Assembly (NCBI RefSeq): GCF_028281305.1
Contig: NZ_JANQKD010000036.1
Span: 1 to 60,307 of the forward strand
Source of the DNA: Pelagibius sp.
GTDB taxonomy: Bacteria > Pseudomonadota > Alphaproteobacteria > Kiloniellales > Kiloniellaceae
Length of the DNA stretch: 60,307 nucleotides
Direction: 5' to 3'
The notes beneath the pieces were generated by a model, which saw nothing but the letters and a program-made list of their open reading frames with translations, ran no database searches and was not told the origin of the DNA. This document shows positions 1 to 8,430 of the stretch, piece by piece. A program made the position numbers and the translations under genes. Each line of letters starts with the position of its first letter. Position 1 is the first letter of the stretch.

Positions 1-1
1 C

Positions 2-331
2 GGCCTGCAGGTGAAGAATGCCGCCGGCACCTGGATCGACGCGCCGCCCATTCCGGGCGCCTTCGTCATCAACATCGGCGACATGATGGCGCGCTGGACA
101 AACGACCTCTTCGCCTCCACCCAGCACCGGGTGGTGAACCTCTCGGGGACAGAGCGCTACTCCCTGCCCTTCTTCTACGATCCGAACTTCCGTGCGAAGG
201 TTGAGGCCCTGCCGAGCTGCGTGAGCGCGGAGCGGCCGGCCAAGTTTCCGCCCACCACCTCCGGCCAGCACCTGCTGGACATGATCAACGCCACCTTCGA
301 CTACCACCGCGAGAAGGCGGAAACGGCGTAA
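2..331 (+). CDS. 2OG-Fe(II) oxygenase, isopenicillin N synthase-like (C-terminal part)
   Basis: The reading frame is open from the left edge, so the start lies outside the window. The visible 109 residues look like the C-terminal half of the double-stranded beta-helix of a non-haem 2-oxoglutarate/Fe(II) oxygenase. A typical segment runs PGAFVINIGDMM, then a distal iron-ligand histidine in STQHRVVN, then RYSLPFFYDP with the 2-oxoglutarate-binding Arg-x-Ser. The HxD half of the iron site is missing because of the window edge. The stop is two bases from the next gene, so the two are probably co-transcribed. The substrate cannot be told. Neighbouring cysteine hydrolase and PuuD-like genes suggest nitrogen-compound catabolism. 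Confidence 0.85.
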   Translation, partial: GLQVKNAAGTWIDAPPIPGAFVINIGDMMARWTNDLFASTQHRVVNLSGTERYSLPFFYDPNFRAKVEALPSCVSAERPAKFPPTTSGQHLLDMINATFDYHREKAETA

Positions 332-333
332 CC

Positions 334-981
334 ATGACCGAAGGCGCTCCCGGCTACGATTTCAGCCTCTCGGCCGGCGGTTCGGCTCTGCTGGTGGTGG
401 ATCTGCAACGCGGGTTCTGCGACAGGGCTCTGGCCGAAGACCTGGGCTTTCCCGCGAGCGATCATTACTGGCAGCGCCTGGACAGCACGGTGCTGCCCAA
501 CGCAGCCAAGCTGGTCGAAAGCGCACGGTCTGCCGGTATCGAGGTGATCTATACAGTGATCGAGGCGCTCACCAAGGACGGCCGCGACCGCAGCCTGGAC
601 CACAAGCGCAGCGACTTCCTGATCCCGCGTGGTTCGCCCGGGGGGCAGGTCATGCCGGCCCTGGCACCCAAGGGTGACGAGATCGTCCTCCCCAAGACGG
701 CTTCGGGCATCTTCAACGCCACCAACATCCATTACCTGCTGCGCAACCTGGAGATCGAGCGCCTGGCGGTCTTCGGCGTCTTCACCAACCAGTGCGTGGA
801 ATCAGCCGTGCGCGACGCCGCCGACCGCGGCTATCTGGTCACCATGGTGGCCGACGCCTGCGCCACCGAGAGCGCGGAACAGGAGGCGGCCAGCCTGGCT
901 GTCATGAAAGGCTATGCCCGCATCGCCGAGACAGCGGAACTGCTGGCGGAGATGCAGGCCCGTGGGGCTTCGGCGGCATGA
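334..981 (+). CDS. cysteine hydrolase, isochorismatase family
   Basis: The protein has 215 residues, usual for the family. The three catalytic positions are visible: Asp23 in LLVVDLQRGF, Lys121 in VLPKTASGIF, and nucleophile Cys154 in FTNQCVESAVRDAADRGY. Such enzymes hydrolyse amides, ureides or vinyl ethers (nicotinamidase, N-carbamoylsarcosine amidase, biuret hydrolase, ureidoacrylate hydrolase, isochorismatase). The exact substrate cannot be read from sequence. It begins two bases after the oxygenase stop and its own stop overlaps the next start (ATGA), giving a tight three-gene operon. I infer a small catabolic unit for an amide or ureide nitrogen source. Confidence 0.9.
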   Translation: MTEGAPGYDFSLSAGGSALLVVDLQRGFCDRALAEDLGFPASDHYWQRLDSTVLPNAAKLVESARSAGIEVIYTVIEALTKDGRDRSLDHKRSDFLIPRGSPGGQVMPALAPKGDEIVLPKTASGIFNATNIHYLLRNLEIERLAVFGVFTNQCVESAVRDAADRGYLVTMVADACATESAEQEAASLAVMKGYARIAETAELLAEMQARGASAA

Positions 982-1712
982 GACGCCCCCTCGTCGGCGT
1001 CACCGCCGACTACCGCACCTACGACAACGCGCCCTACCATGTGGTCGGCGACAAGTACCTGCGGGCAGTTTGGGAGGCGGCGGACTGCACGCCGCTGGTG
1101 ATCCCGGCCATGGCCGAGAGCCAGGAGGCGGCGGCGATGCTGGAGGCCCTCGACGGCCTGCTGTTCACCGGCAGTCCCTCCAACGTCCACCCGACGCTCT
1201 ACGGCCACACCCCCAGCGAGCGCTACGAGCCCTACGACCAGGCGCGCGACGCCATGACCTTTCGGATGATCGAGGCGGCGCTGGAGAAGGGCCTGCCGAC
1301 GCTCTTCATCTGCCGCGGGTTCCAGGAGCTGAACGCGGCCCTGGGCGGTACACTCCACCCTCGGGTTCACGAGGTCGAGGGCCGCATGGACCACCGCATG
1401 CCCAAGCACGACGATCCGGATGTACGCTATGGCCCGCGCCACGCCATGACCTTCACCGCCGGCGGCCGCTTTGCCGAGATCGCCGGAGCCACCGAGATCG
1501 AGGTGAACTCCCTGCACGGCCAGGGCGTCGACCGGCCCGCCGCGGGCCTCACGATCGAAGGCCACGCCCCCGACGGCACGCCGGAAGCGGTCACCGTCAG
1601 CGGCGCCAAGGCCTTCGCCCTCGGCGTCCAGTGGCACCCGGAGTACAAGCCCCTGGAAAACGCATTCTCCACCCGCCTCTTCCGCGCCTTCTCGCAGGCG
1701 GTTTACGGGTAG
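978..1712 (+). CDS. gamma-glutamyl-gamma-aminobutyrate hydrolase family protein (class I glutamine amidotransferase-like)
   Basis: The protein has 244 residues. The start ATG at 978 overlaps the upstream stop, and the protein opens MRRPLVGVTADYR as expected for the PuuD/peptidase C26 family. The nucleophile is Cys112 in TLFICRGFQELN, and His220 with Glu222 in VQWHPEY complete the triad. Asn-Ser-Leu-His (about 177-180) is another family hallmark. PuuD releases GABA from gamma-glutamyl-GABA in the putrescine pathway. The partners next to it here (oxygenase, isochorismatase-like hydrolase) are not the standard Puu set, so another gamma-glutamyl amide is possible. A FAD amine oxidase of the PuuB type lies about 16 kb away. 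Confidence 0.88.
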   Translation: MRRPLVGVTADYRTYDNAPYHVVGDKYLRAVWEAADCTPLVIPAMAESQEAAAMLEALDGLLFTGSPSNVHPTLYGHTPSERYEPYDQARDAMTFRMIEAALEKGLPTLFICRGFQELNAALGGTLHPRVHEVEGRMDHRMPKHDDPDVRYGPRHAMTFTAGGRFAEIAGATEIEVNSLHGQGVDRPAAGLTIEGHAPDGTPEAVTVSGAKAFALGVQWHPEYKPLENAFSTRLFRAFSQAVYG

Positions 1713-1730
1713 ATCATCTCGCCGCATCCG

Positions 1731-1761
1731 ACCCTCGCCGCTCGCCGCGGCTCGCGAGGGT
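1731..1761 (+). terminator. possible terminator hairpin
   Basis: A perfect 8-bp inverted repeat (ACCCTCGC at 1731-1738, GCGAGGGT at 1754-1761) lies just after the PuuD-like gene. No T-run follows, so it may be a 3' stabilising hairpin or a factor-dependent end rather than a classical intrinsic terminator. Confidence 0.4.
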
Positions 1762-1840
1762 GCAAAAGCCCCTTGAAACCATAACGAGAATTTGCGAGCA
1801 GTAAAGAAACTGGACTGTTTGGGCTTGGTCGGAGGCTCCT

Positions 1841-3394
1841 GTGGCGCAATTCAGATCTGTTCTCGTTCTCTGCTTCTTGGGACTTCTATCCCTGACCGGC
1901 TGCGCTTCCAGCGGATCCGGCGGCTGGATGGAGATGTCCCCGGAGCGTGTCGAGATACTCGCAACCTCCGTGCTGGAGCAGGTTGACGACTTCTACATCG
2001 AGGAACCTGATCTTTTCGAGCTGACTGTCGACGGTCTACGCCAAGTCGCCGAAAACCATCCGCCGACGCAAGTGAAGGTCGAGACAGGCGCAGTTATCGT
2101 TCTCGTTGGCGACGCCGAGGTTCATCGCATCGATCGAGGCGTGCAACTGGACCCACGTTTGCTTGGACAACAGACCGCTCTTGCGCTGACGCGGCTGCGC
2201 GATACCTTTCCAGAGGAAGGTGCGCCCGACCTTACGGAACTATCTGACAGCTTCGCGCACGGCATTGCCGACAGTCTAAGTCTCGGGGGTAAGTACTGGC
2301 CTCACCGACAACGTGTGGCGATCAGGGAAAAGCTTCCGTTGGGTCCCGGAACGGTCAATGCCTCTTTCAAACCCAGCGTCGATGGCTGGCAGGTCTCTTC
2401 TATACTGAGCATCGGCTTGCTCGAGTCCGAATTGATTTCCCGCGGCGACACAGTCCTGGCTGTGGATGGGGTTCCGGTGCAGGATGCAGATTCCGCCGAG
2501 TTTCTTGCGCGCCTGTTGGGACCTGTTGATAGCCCCGTTACGCTTACGATGCTGACCGAGGATGAAACCACAGCGGTCCCGGTAACACTGCGCCGTGAGC
2601 TATCAGGTAGCAACACAGTGGGCGCCCATCATCAAGGCAAGACGCTTCGCATTCTCGTCGCCTCGCTCGGTCGTGCAACAGTCAAGGATCTTCATGCGAT
2701 CCTCAACGAGAACCTCGGTGACGACACCAAGGATTATCTCGGGATCATCATCGATCTTCGCAGCAATCCCGTCGGCCTTTTACCTACGAGCATCGAGTTT
2801 GCCGACAGCTTCATGGCCGAGGGGAAAATCCTCTCGACATCAGGCCGACATCCTGACAGTCACCAGCATTTCTCTGCGGCACGAGATCAGAAGGCAAATG
2901 GATTGCGGCTGGTCATTTTGACGGATGAGCAAACAGCATCAGGCGCGGAGATTGTCGCTGCAGCACTTCAAGGCAGCAGACGCGCCGTCGTTGTTGGAAG
3001 CACCACCTTTGGCTCGGGCACTATTCGAAACGTCGTGCCCTTGCCCAACGCCGCCGCAATCTCCTTGACCTGGGCAGAGGCGATAGTGCCCAGCGATTAC
3101 CGGCTGGATAAGCGCGGCGTCATGCCGACCGTCTGCTCCGGCGGCGATGCCACGACCGGAGAGATCCTCACCGCATTACGCTCGGAGCGCGGCATCATCG
3201 ACTGGGCCACGCGGACCCGCGACATAGACCCCAAAGACGCTGAAGCTGTCGAAGCCTTCCGCGCGCTCTGCCCGCCGCGCGGCGACGGCGCCGACATCAG
3301 CCTGGAGGTGGCAACCGCGATCCTTGAGGAGCCGGGGCTCTATGAGCAGATCCTGGCTTTGGATGAACGCAGCGCTCAGACCGCCGCTCATTAG
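1841..3394 (+). CDS. S41-like (C-terminal processing peptidase fold) lipoprotein, probably catalytically degenerate
   Basis: The GTG start at 1841 has a good ribosome site (GGAGG, 6 bases away). The 517-residue protein opens with a lipoprotein signal, LSLTGC lipobox, predicted lipidated Cys21. A PDZ-like segment lies at about 175-255 (RGDTVLAVDGVPVQD). An S41 core follows: GIIIDLRSNPVGLL (301-314), then EQTASGAEIVAAALQG with the nucleophile-position Ser367. In CTP enzymes a catalytic Lys sits 25 residues on, in FGKGS. Here the same place reads FGSGT, with Ser392. The protease is therefore probably inactive or uses another mechanism. The gene looks less GC-rich than its neighbours. It meets the HAD gene tail to tail three bases away. 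Confidence 0.85.
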   Translation: MAQFRSVLVLCFLGLLSLTGCASSGSGGWMEMSPERVEILATSVLEQVDDFYIEEPDLFELTVDGLRQVAENHPPTQVKVETGAVIVLVGDAEVHRIDRGVQLDPRLLGQQTALALTRLRDTFPEEGAPDLTELSDSFAHGIADSLSLGGKYWPHRQRVAIREKLPLGPGTVNASFKPSVDGWQVSSILSIGLLESELISRGDTVLAVDGVPVQDADSAEFLARLLGPVDSPVTLTMLTEDETTAVPVTLRRELSGSNTVGAHHQGKTLRILVASLGRATVKDLHAILNENLGDDTKDYLGIIIDLRSNPVGLLPTSIEFADSFMAEGKILSTSGRHPDSHQHFSAARDQKANGLRLVILTDEQTASGAEIVAAALQGSRRAVVVGSTTFGSGTIRNVVPLPNAAAISLTWAEAIVPSDYRLDKRGVMPTVCSGGDATTGEILTALRSERGIIDWATRTRDIDPKDAEAVEAFRALCPPRGDGADISLEVATAILEEPGLYEQILALDERSAQTAAH

Positions 3395-3397
3395 GCC

Positions 3398-4384
3398 TCA
3401 GTCCGCTTCCGCTGGGTGAATGACGCGCCAGTCGGACTTCATGTCGACGACGGTCCAGCCCCTTTCCTCGGCAGCGTCCAGCGCCGTATCCAGGCGGCCG
3501 ATGGTGCTGTCGCGGTCGTAGGCCCACTCGCGCTCGGCATCGTTGTGGCGGACGATCAGGCCGAAGCGTAGACCCTCGCCGGCAGTCGTGTATTGCAGCA
3601 TCTGCAGATCGCCGTCGGAGTTGCCGAAAGCGGCGATGGGCCTTCGCCCGATGTGGAGGTTGATGCCCACCGGCTTGCCGGCCTTGTCGTCGATAAAGTT
3701 GACCTCGGGCAGCTTGCGGATCACCCCTCCTTCAGCCGTCTCCACAAACTCGGCGACGAGGCTGGAGCCGATGACCTGCTCCGGCGGAATGCCATAGACC
3801 TCCTCAGCGAACACCCGGATGAAGTCGATGCCGCCGCCGGACACGATGAATGTCTTGAAGCCCTCCGCCCTCAAGTAAGTCAGTAGCTCCAGCATCGGCT
3901 GGTAGACCATGGCCGTGTAGGGCCGCCCGGTCGTCGGGTGGCGGGCTTCGGCCAGCCAGTCACGGACCGATGCCTGGAGCTGATCGACCGTCATGCCGGC
4001 ATGGCTGGCCATGACGACCTGCATCACGCCCTGCTGGCCGTTGCGCAGAACCTCCGCGACATCGCCGACCATCGCGGCCCGCAGGACCCGGCTTTCGGCC
4101 CAGCCGGGGTTACGCGGCGCAAGGGCTTTTACGTAGTTGAACGCGTAGATGAGCTGGAAGTACATCGGCTGTTCCGCCCACAGCGTGCCGTCGTTGTCAA
4201 AGACGGCGATGCGCTTGGGCGGCGGTACGTAGTGCGCGCCGCCGGCTTCCGTCACCTGTTCAACGAAAGACAGGATGGCCGCCTTCGACGGGCCGTCGTT
4301 CCAGGACGGCAAAGGGTCCGCCACTGCGGGCCCAGACAGCAGAACCACGGCAAGAACGAGAACAAACAGGCGAAGACGGGTCAT
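3398..4384 (-). CDS. exported HAD-family phosphatase
   Basis: The protein has 328 residues with a Sec signal peptide (cleavage near residue 22, after PAVA). HAD motif I is FDNDGTLW with nucleophile Asp63 and Asp65. Motif II is TFIVSGGG, and motif IV is FGNSDGDLQML. The cap insertion resembles the phosphoserine-phosphatase group. An export signal on a HAD enzyme is uncommon but known in this subfamily, which is often seen beside sulfatases. It lies 31 bases downstream of the arylsulfatase in the same direction, so the pair is probably one operon acting on periplasmic esters. The substrate is unknown. Confidence 0.85.
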   Translation of the reverse strand: MTRLRLFVLVLAVVLLSGPAVADPLPSWNDGPSKAAILSFVEQVTEAGGAHYVPPPKRIAVFDNDGTLWAEQPMYFQLIYAFNYVKALAPRNPGWAESRVLRAAMVGDVAEVLRNGQQGVMQVVMASHAGMTVDQLQASVRDWLAEARHPTTGRPYTAMVYQPMLELLTYLRAEGFKTFIVSGGGIDFIRVFAEEVYGIPPEQVIGSSLVAEFVETAEGGVIRKLPEVNFIDDKAGKPVGINLHIGRRPIAAFGNSDGDLQMLQYTTAGEGLRFGLIVRHNDAEREWAYDRDSTIGRLDTALDAAEERGWTVVDMKSDWRVIHPAEAD

Positions 4385-4415
4385 GACCCCCTCCGGATCT
4401 GAAGACCAGACGCTG

Positions 4416-5987
4416 CTACCGCGACCCCATGTTCTGCTGCATCCGCTCCAGGACCTGGTCGATGCTGAAGCTGGCAGCCTCCTGTCGCGGCGGAAACTCC
4501 TCGAAGGTGCCGAGGAAGTTGGCCACGTAGGCCTGCGCCGGCACGATGAGGTACACGCGGTCGATGAGCCAGTCGTAGTAGGTGTTCGAGGTCAACTGCG
4601 CGCGCTCATAGGGATCACGCCGCAAGTTGAAGATCAGGGGAACGCGCAGCGGCACGAAGGGCTCGGCCCAGGCCTGCAGTGTGGCCTCGACGCGCTGCTC
4701 CATGAAAATCAGCTTCCAGTCCTGGTAACGAAGCGCTGTCAGGTCGCCGTCGTCGGAGAAGTAGAAGACTTCGTCGCGCGGCGCATCGTCGCTCTCGCCG
4801 GTCAGATAGGGCAGGAAGTTGTAGCCGTCGAGATGGACCTTGTACTCCCGCCCGATGGCTTCCACGCCCCCTTCGAGAAGCCGCTCCTTGATGTCCGAGA
4901 CACCGGCGGCCGCCAGCAGCGTCGGCAGCCAGTCCATGTGGTGCATGATGTTGGTCGACACCCGCCCCGCCTCGATCTGGCCGGGCCAGCGCACGATCGC
5001 CGGTACGCGCCAGCCGCCCTCCCAGTTGGTGTTCTTCTCACCGCGGAAGGGCGTCATGGCGGCATCGGGCCAGGTGTTCATATGCGGCCCATTGTCGGTG
5101 GAATAGAAGACGATGGTGTTGTCGGAGATTCCCAGTTCCTCCAGCTTGTCCAGCAACTGGCCGACATGACGGTCGTGCTCCACCATGCCGTCAGCATACT
5201 CGTCCTGGCCGGAGATGCCGCGCAGCTCTTCCTTCACGTGGGTGCGGAAGTGCATGCGGGTGCCGTTCCACCAAAGGAAGAAGGGGGTTTCCGCTTCCGC
5301 CTGACGCTCCATGAAATCGAGGGCGCCGGCAATGGTCTCGTCGTCGACGGTCTCCATACGCTTGCGGGTCAGCGGGCCGGTATCCTCGATGGCGCCGTCC
5401 GCCGCGGACTTGATCACCCCCCGCGGCCCGAAGCGCTCCTTGAACCGGGGGTCCTTGGGATAGTCTTCGTGCTCCGGTTCTTCCTCGGCATTCAGGTGAT
5501 AGAGATTGCCGAAGAACTCGTCGAAACCGTGGTTTGTGGGCAGGTGCCTGTTCTGGTCGCCCAGGTGGTTCTTGCCGAACTGGCCAGTGGCATAGCCCTG
5601 CGCTTTCAGAAGGCCGGCAATGGTGGGGTCCTCCGTCCGCATGCCCAGCTCCGCGCCGGGCAGGCCGACCTTCGACAGACCGGTGCGGAAGACACTCTGG
5701 CCGGTGATGAAGGACGAGCGCCCGGCGGTGCAGGACTGTTCGCCGTAGTAGTCGGTGAACATCATCCCCTCGGCGGCGATGCGGTCGATGTTCGGCGTGC
5801 GGTAGCCCACGACGCCGAAGCCATAGGCGCTGACGTTGGTTATCCCGATGTCATCGCCCCAGATGACGAGGATGTTCGGCCTCTCGCTTTGCGCCTGAAC
5901 GGGAGACGGGAGCCCTGCAAGGAAGAGGACCACGACAACGGCGGCGGTGATGACGGCAGTTCGACTGCGCGGGAACGGCATCCTCAT
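4416..5987 (-). CDS. exported arylsulfatase (formylglycine-type sulfatase)
   Basis: The chosen start is the ATG at 5987, preceded by GGGGAG about 9 bases upstream. A longer ATG at 6023 lacks that site. The 523-residue protein has a signal peptide ending near AQA-QS (about residue 33). Metal ligands lie in NILVIWGDDIG (Asp45, Asp46). The formylglycine motif is CTAGR with Cys86, the C-x-A-x-R form recognised by the formylglycine-generating enzyme. Further family features are TGQFGKNHLGD and STDNGPH. It should cleave sulfate esters in the periplasm. The downstream HAD phosphatase probably shares its transcript, and the cytochrome gene runs divergently. Confidence 0.92.
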   Translation of the reverse strand: MRMPFPRSRTAVITAAVVVVLFLAGLPSPVQAQSERPNILVIWGDDIGITNVSAYGFGVVGYRTPNIDRIAAEGMMFTDYYGEQSCTAGRSSFITGQSVFRTGLSKVGLPGAELGMRTEDPTIAGLLKAQGYATGQFGKNHLGDQNRHLPTNHGFDEFFGNLYHLNAEEEPEHEDYPKDPRFKERFGPRGVIKSAADGAIEDTGPLTRKRMETVDDETIAGALDFMERQAEAETPFFLWWNGTRMHFRTHVKEELRGISGQDEYADGMVEHDRHVGQLLDKLEELGISDNTIVFYSTDNGPHMNTWPDAAMTPFRGEKNTNWEGGWRVPAIVRWPGQIEAGRVSTNIMHHMDWLPTLLAAAGVSDIKERLLEGGVEAIGREYKVHLDGYNFLPYLTGESDDAPRDEVFYFSDDGDLTALRYQDWKLIFMEQRVEATLQAWAEPFVPLRVPLIFNLRRDPYERAQLTSNTYYDWLIDRVYLIVPAQAYVANFLGTFEEFPPRQEAASFSIDQVLERMQQNMGSR

Positions 5988-6093
5988 CTCAGAACTCCCC
6001 CTCTCCGATTGCACCCTATCCAAGCCTAGGACAACAGACCGATTACCGCTACTCTTGGCTGAAAGATTCTCTACCTCAAGGTGTGATCCTTTT

Positions 6094-8412
6094 GTGACGC
6101 AGACATTAGGAAAAGCTGCAGCAAGACGCGGGTGCAGACTCCTTCGCGCCGGCCTTCTGTTCTCCTTCTTGGTGTGGCTGCTTCTTCCGCCACTGTCCTA
6201 CGCCGCCGCAGAGGCGCCCAGCGATCCGACGGGTTCAGGCTACCTCGGCACCGCCATCTGCGCAGACTGTCATACGGACGAACATGCGGCCTGGCTCGGC
6301 TCCCATCATGACTGGGCGCTGAAGGAAGCGGCCGACGACACCGTCCTCGCCGACTTCAGTGGCAACCGTTTCGACCAGCAGGGAGAAACCTGGCGCTTCG
6401 AGCGCAGCGGCGATGCCTTTGTCGCCCGGTCTCGGAATCCGGACGGCACCTGGCAAGAACACAAAATCCTCTATGCCGTCGGCGTGGCGCCGCTGCAGCA
6501 ATACCTGGTGATGCTCGACGGCGGACGGCTTCAGGCGCTCACCGTCGCCTGGGACGTAGAGGCAAAGCAGTGGTTCCATCTCTATCCCGGCCCCGAGATC
6601 GCCGAAGAGGACGGTCTGCACTGGAGCCGCACCTTCAACAACTGGAACAGCCGCTGTGCCGACTGTCACTCCACGGGCTTTACGAAGGGGCTCGATCCGC
6701 GCAGCGGCGCTTTCGACAGCCGCTGGCATGAAGCCAATGTCGGCTGCGAGTCCTGCCATGGCCCCGGCGCGGCCCATGTCGCCTGGGCGCGCGACCCGGA
6801 CGGCCCCGCGCAGCAAGGCACCAAAGGCCTGACCGTAAGCCTGAGCCCCTCTCAGCGGGAGCGCAGTCCGGGCACGGAGATCGAAGTCTGCGCCGCCTGT
6901 CACGCAAGGCGGCAGTCTCTGGGCGCCGAGAGCCGGCCCGCCGGTGCGCCCTTTCTCGACCACTTCGTCCCCGCCCTGCTCCGCGAGGGCCTCTATCACG
7001 CCGACGGTCAGATCCTCGACGAGGTCTATGTCTACGGCTCTTTCCTGCAAAGCCGCATGCACGCTGAGGGCGTCACCTGCAGCGACTGCCACGACCCCCA
7101 CAGCGCGCAACTGAAGGCCGAAGGGAACGCGCTCTGCACCCAGTGCCACAGTCCGGCCGGCAACAGCGCCTTTCCGAGCCTGACGACGAAGACTTATGAC
7201 TCGCCGGAGCATCACTTCCACGAAGCGGGGACCGCCGGTGCCACCTGTGTGAGTTGCCACATGCCGGCCCGCACCTACATGATCGTCGACCCGCGGCGCG
7301 ACCACAGCTTCCGGGTGCCGCGGCCGGACCTCTCCGTCGAGATCGGTACGCCCAACGCCTGCACGCTCTGCCACGCTGAGCGTGACCCTGCCTGGGCGGC
7401 GCAGCAGGTAGCGGCCTGGTACCCGGATGGCCGCGGTGGCCGGGCCCACTTTGGGGAGATCATCGCAGCGGGACGCCGCGGAGAGGCGAAAGCGGAGTCA
7501 GCGCTTGTAGTGCTTGCGCAAGACGAGGGCCAGCCCGGCATCCTGCGGGCCACTGCACTCGACCTGCTGCGGCGCTACGGTCCGGCGGCCGCGGACGCCG
7601 CCGCAACCCTGCTGAAAGATCCGGACCCGCTGGTGCGGCGCAGTGCCGTGCTGCTGCAGGAGGTCGCCGAAGGCCCCCAGCGGGTGGCACGCGTGGCCCC
7701 GCTGCTGGAGGACCCGCTGAAGGCCGTGCGCATTGCCGCAGCGCGCCTGATGGTCGACGTCACGCCCCTCGCCTTTCCCGCCGAGGCCGTCCTGCCCTTC
7801 GACCGGGCGGCGGCCGAGTACCGTACGAGCCTGCTGGCGTCGGCCGATCTGCCGGAGACCCAGATGAACATCGCCAGCCTGGCGCTGCGGACCGGCAATC
7901 CGCGGGCGGCGGAGGCGGCGCTGAATCGGGCGCTCGATCTGAACGGCCACTTCGAGGACGCCTGGCTGCGGCTTGGCAGCCTGCAGCAGGGGCGCGGTCG
8001 CAGCGCCGAGGCCGCTGCGAGCTTCCGCGCCGGTCTCGCAAGGCTCCCCAACGCCGGTAGCCTGCGGCGCGCGCTCGGTCTGCTGGAGATCGAGCGCGGG
8101 GACCTGAGCGCCGGCATAGAGGAACTGGAGACCGCAGCCCGGCTGCTGCCCGGCGACGCGCGGCTGCACTACAACCTCGCCCTCGCTCTGGCCCGCGCGG
8201 AGCGGCCCGAGGCCGCCGAGGCGCGCATGCGCGACTCCCTGGCCCTGGCGCCGTCGGATCCCGAGATCCTCTACGGCCTGGGCTTCCTTCTGATGGAGCA
8301 GCAACGCTTCGACGAGGCAAGAGACCTAGCCCGCCAACTCCTGCGTCTGCATCCGCAGCGACCCGAGGGAGCGGACCTGATGGCCGAAGCGGAGCGCCGC
8401 AGCCGGCGCTGA
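6094..8412 (+). CDS. octahaem c-type cytochrome with HEAT-like and TPR domains
   Basis: I chose the GTG at 6094 (AAGGTG about 9 bases upstream) because it gives a normal signal peptide (hydrophobic stretch 18-33, cleavage after SYAAA). The frame stays open upstream into the divergent sulfatase. The 772-residue protein has eight CxxCH haem sites starting at Cys56, 188, 218, 266, 329, 348, 385 and 423. The layout recalls multihaem cytochromes of the cytochrome c554/NrfA-like superfamily. Residues about 450-560 look like HEAT/PBS-type helical repeats, and about 590-760 are TPRs. It is periplasmic. The electron-transfer partner or enzyme reaction cannot be told from sequence. Confidence 0.92.
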   Translation: MTQTLGKAAARRGCRLLRAGLLFSFLVWLLLPPLSYAAAEAPSDPTGSGYLGTAICADCHTDEHAAWLGSHHDWALKEAADDTVLADFSGNRFDQQGETWRFERSGDAFVARSRNPDGTWQEHKILYAVGVAPLQQYLVMLDGGRLQALTVAWDVEAKQWFHLYPGPEIAEEDGLHWSRTFNNWNSRCADCHSTGFTKGLDPRSGAFDSRWHEANVGCESCHGPGAAHVAWARDPDGPAQQGTKGLTVSLSPSQRERSPGTEIEVCAACHARRQSLGAESRPAGAPFLDHFVPALLREGLYHADGQILDEVYVYGSFLQSRMHAEGVTCSDCHDPHSAQLKAEGNALCTQCHSPAGNSAFPSLTTKTYDSPEHHFHEAGTAGATCVSCHMPARTYMIVDPRRDHSFRVPRPDLSVEIGTPNACTLCHAERDPAWAAQQVAAWYPDGRGGRAHFGEIIAAGRRGEAKAESALVVLAQDEGQPGILRATALDLLRRYGPAAADAAATLLKDPDPLVRRSAVLLQEVAEGPQRVARVAPLLEDPLKAVRIAAARLMVDVTPLAFPAEAVLPFDRAAAEYRTSLLASADLPETQMNIASLALRTGNPRAAEAALNRALDLNGHFEDAWLRLGSLQQGRGRSAEAAASFRAGLARLPNAGSLRRALGLLEIERGDLSAGIEELETAARLLPGDARLHYNLALALARAERPEAAEARMRDSLALAPSDPEILYGLGFLLMEQQRFDEARDLARQLLRLHPQRPEGADLMAEAERRSRR

Positions 8413-8430
8413 GCCGCCGACGGCCCGGTG

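Noticed and set aside
4275..6029. Long plus-strand frame opposite the arylsulfatase and HAD genes
   Set aside because: It is an antisense shadow caused by GC-rich codon bias. The minus-strand sulfatase has full motifs and a signal peptide.
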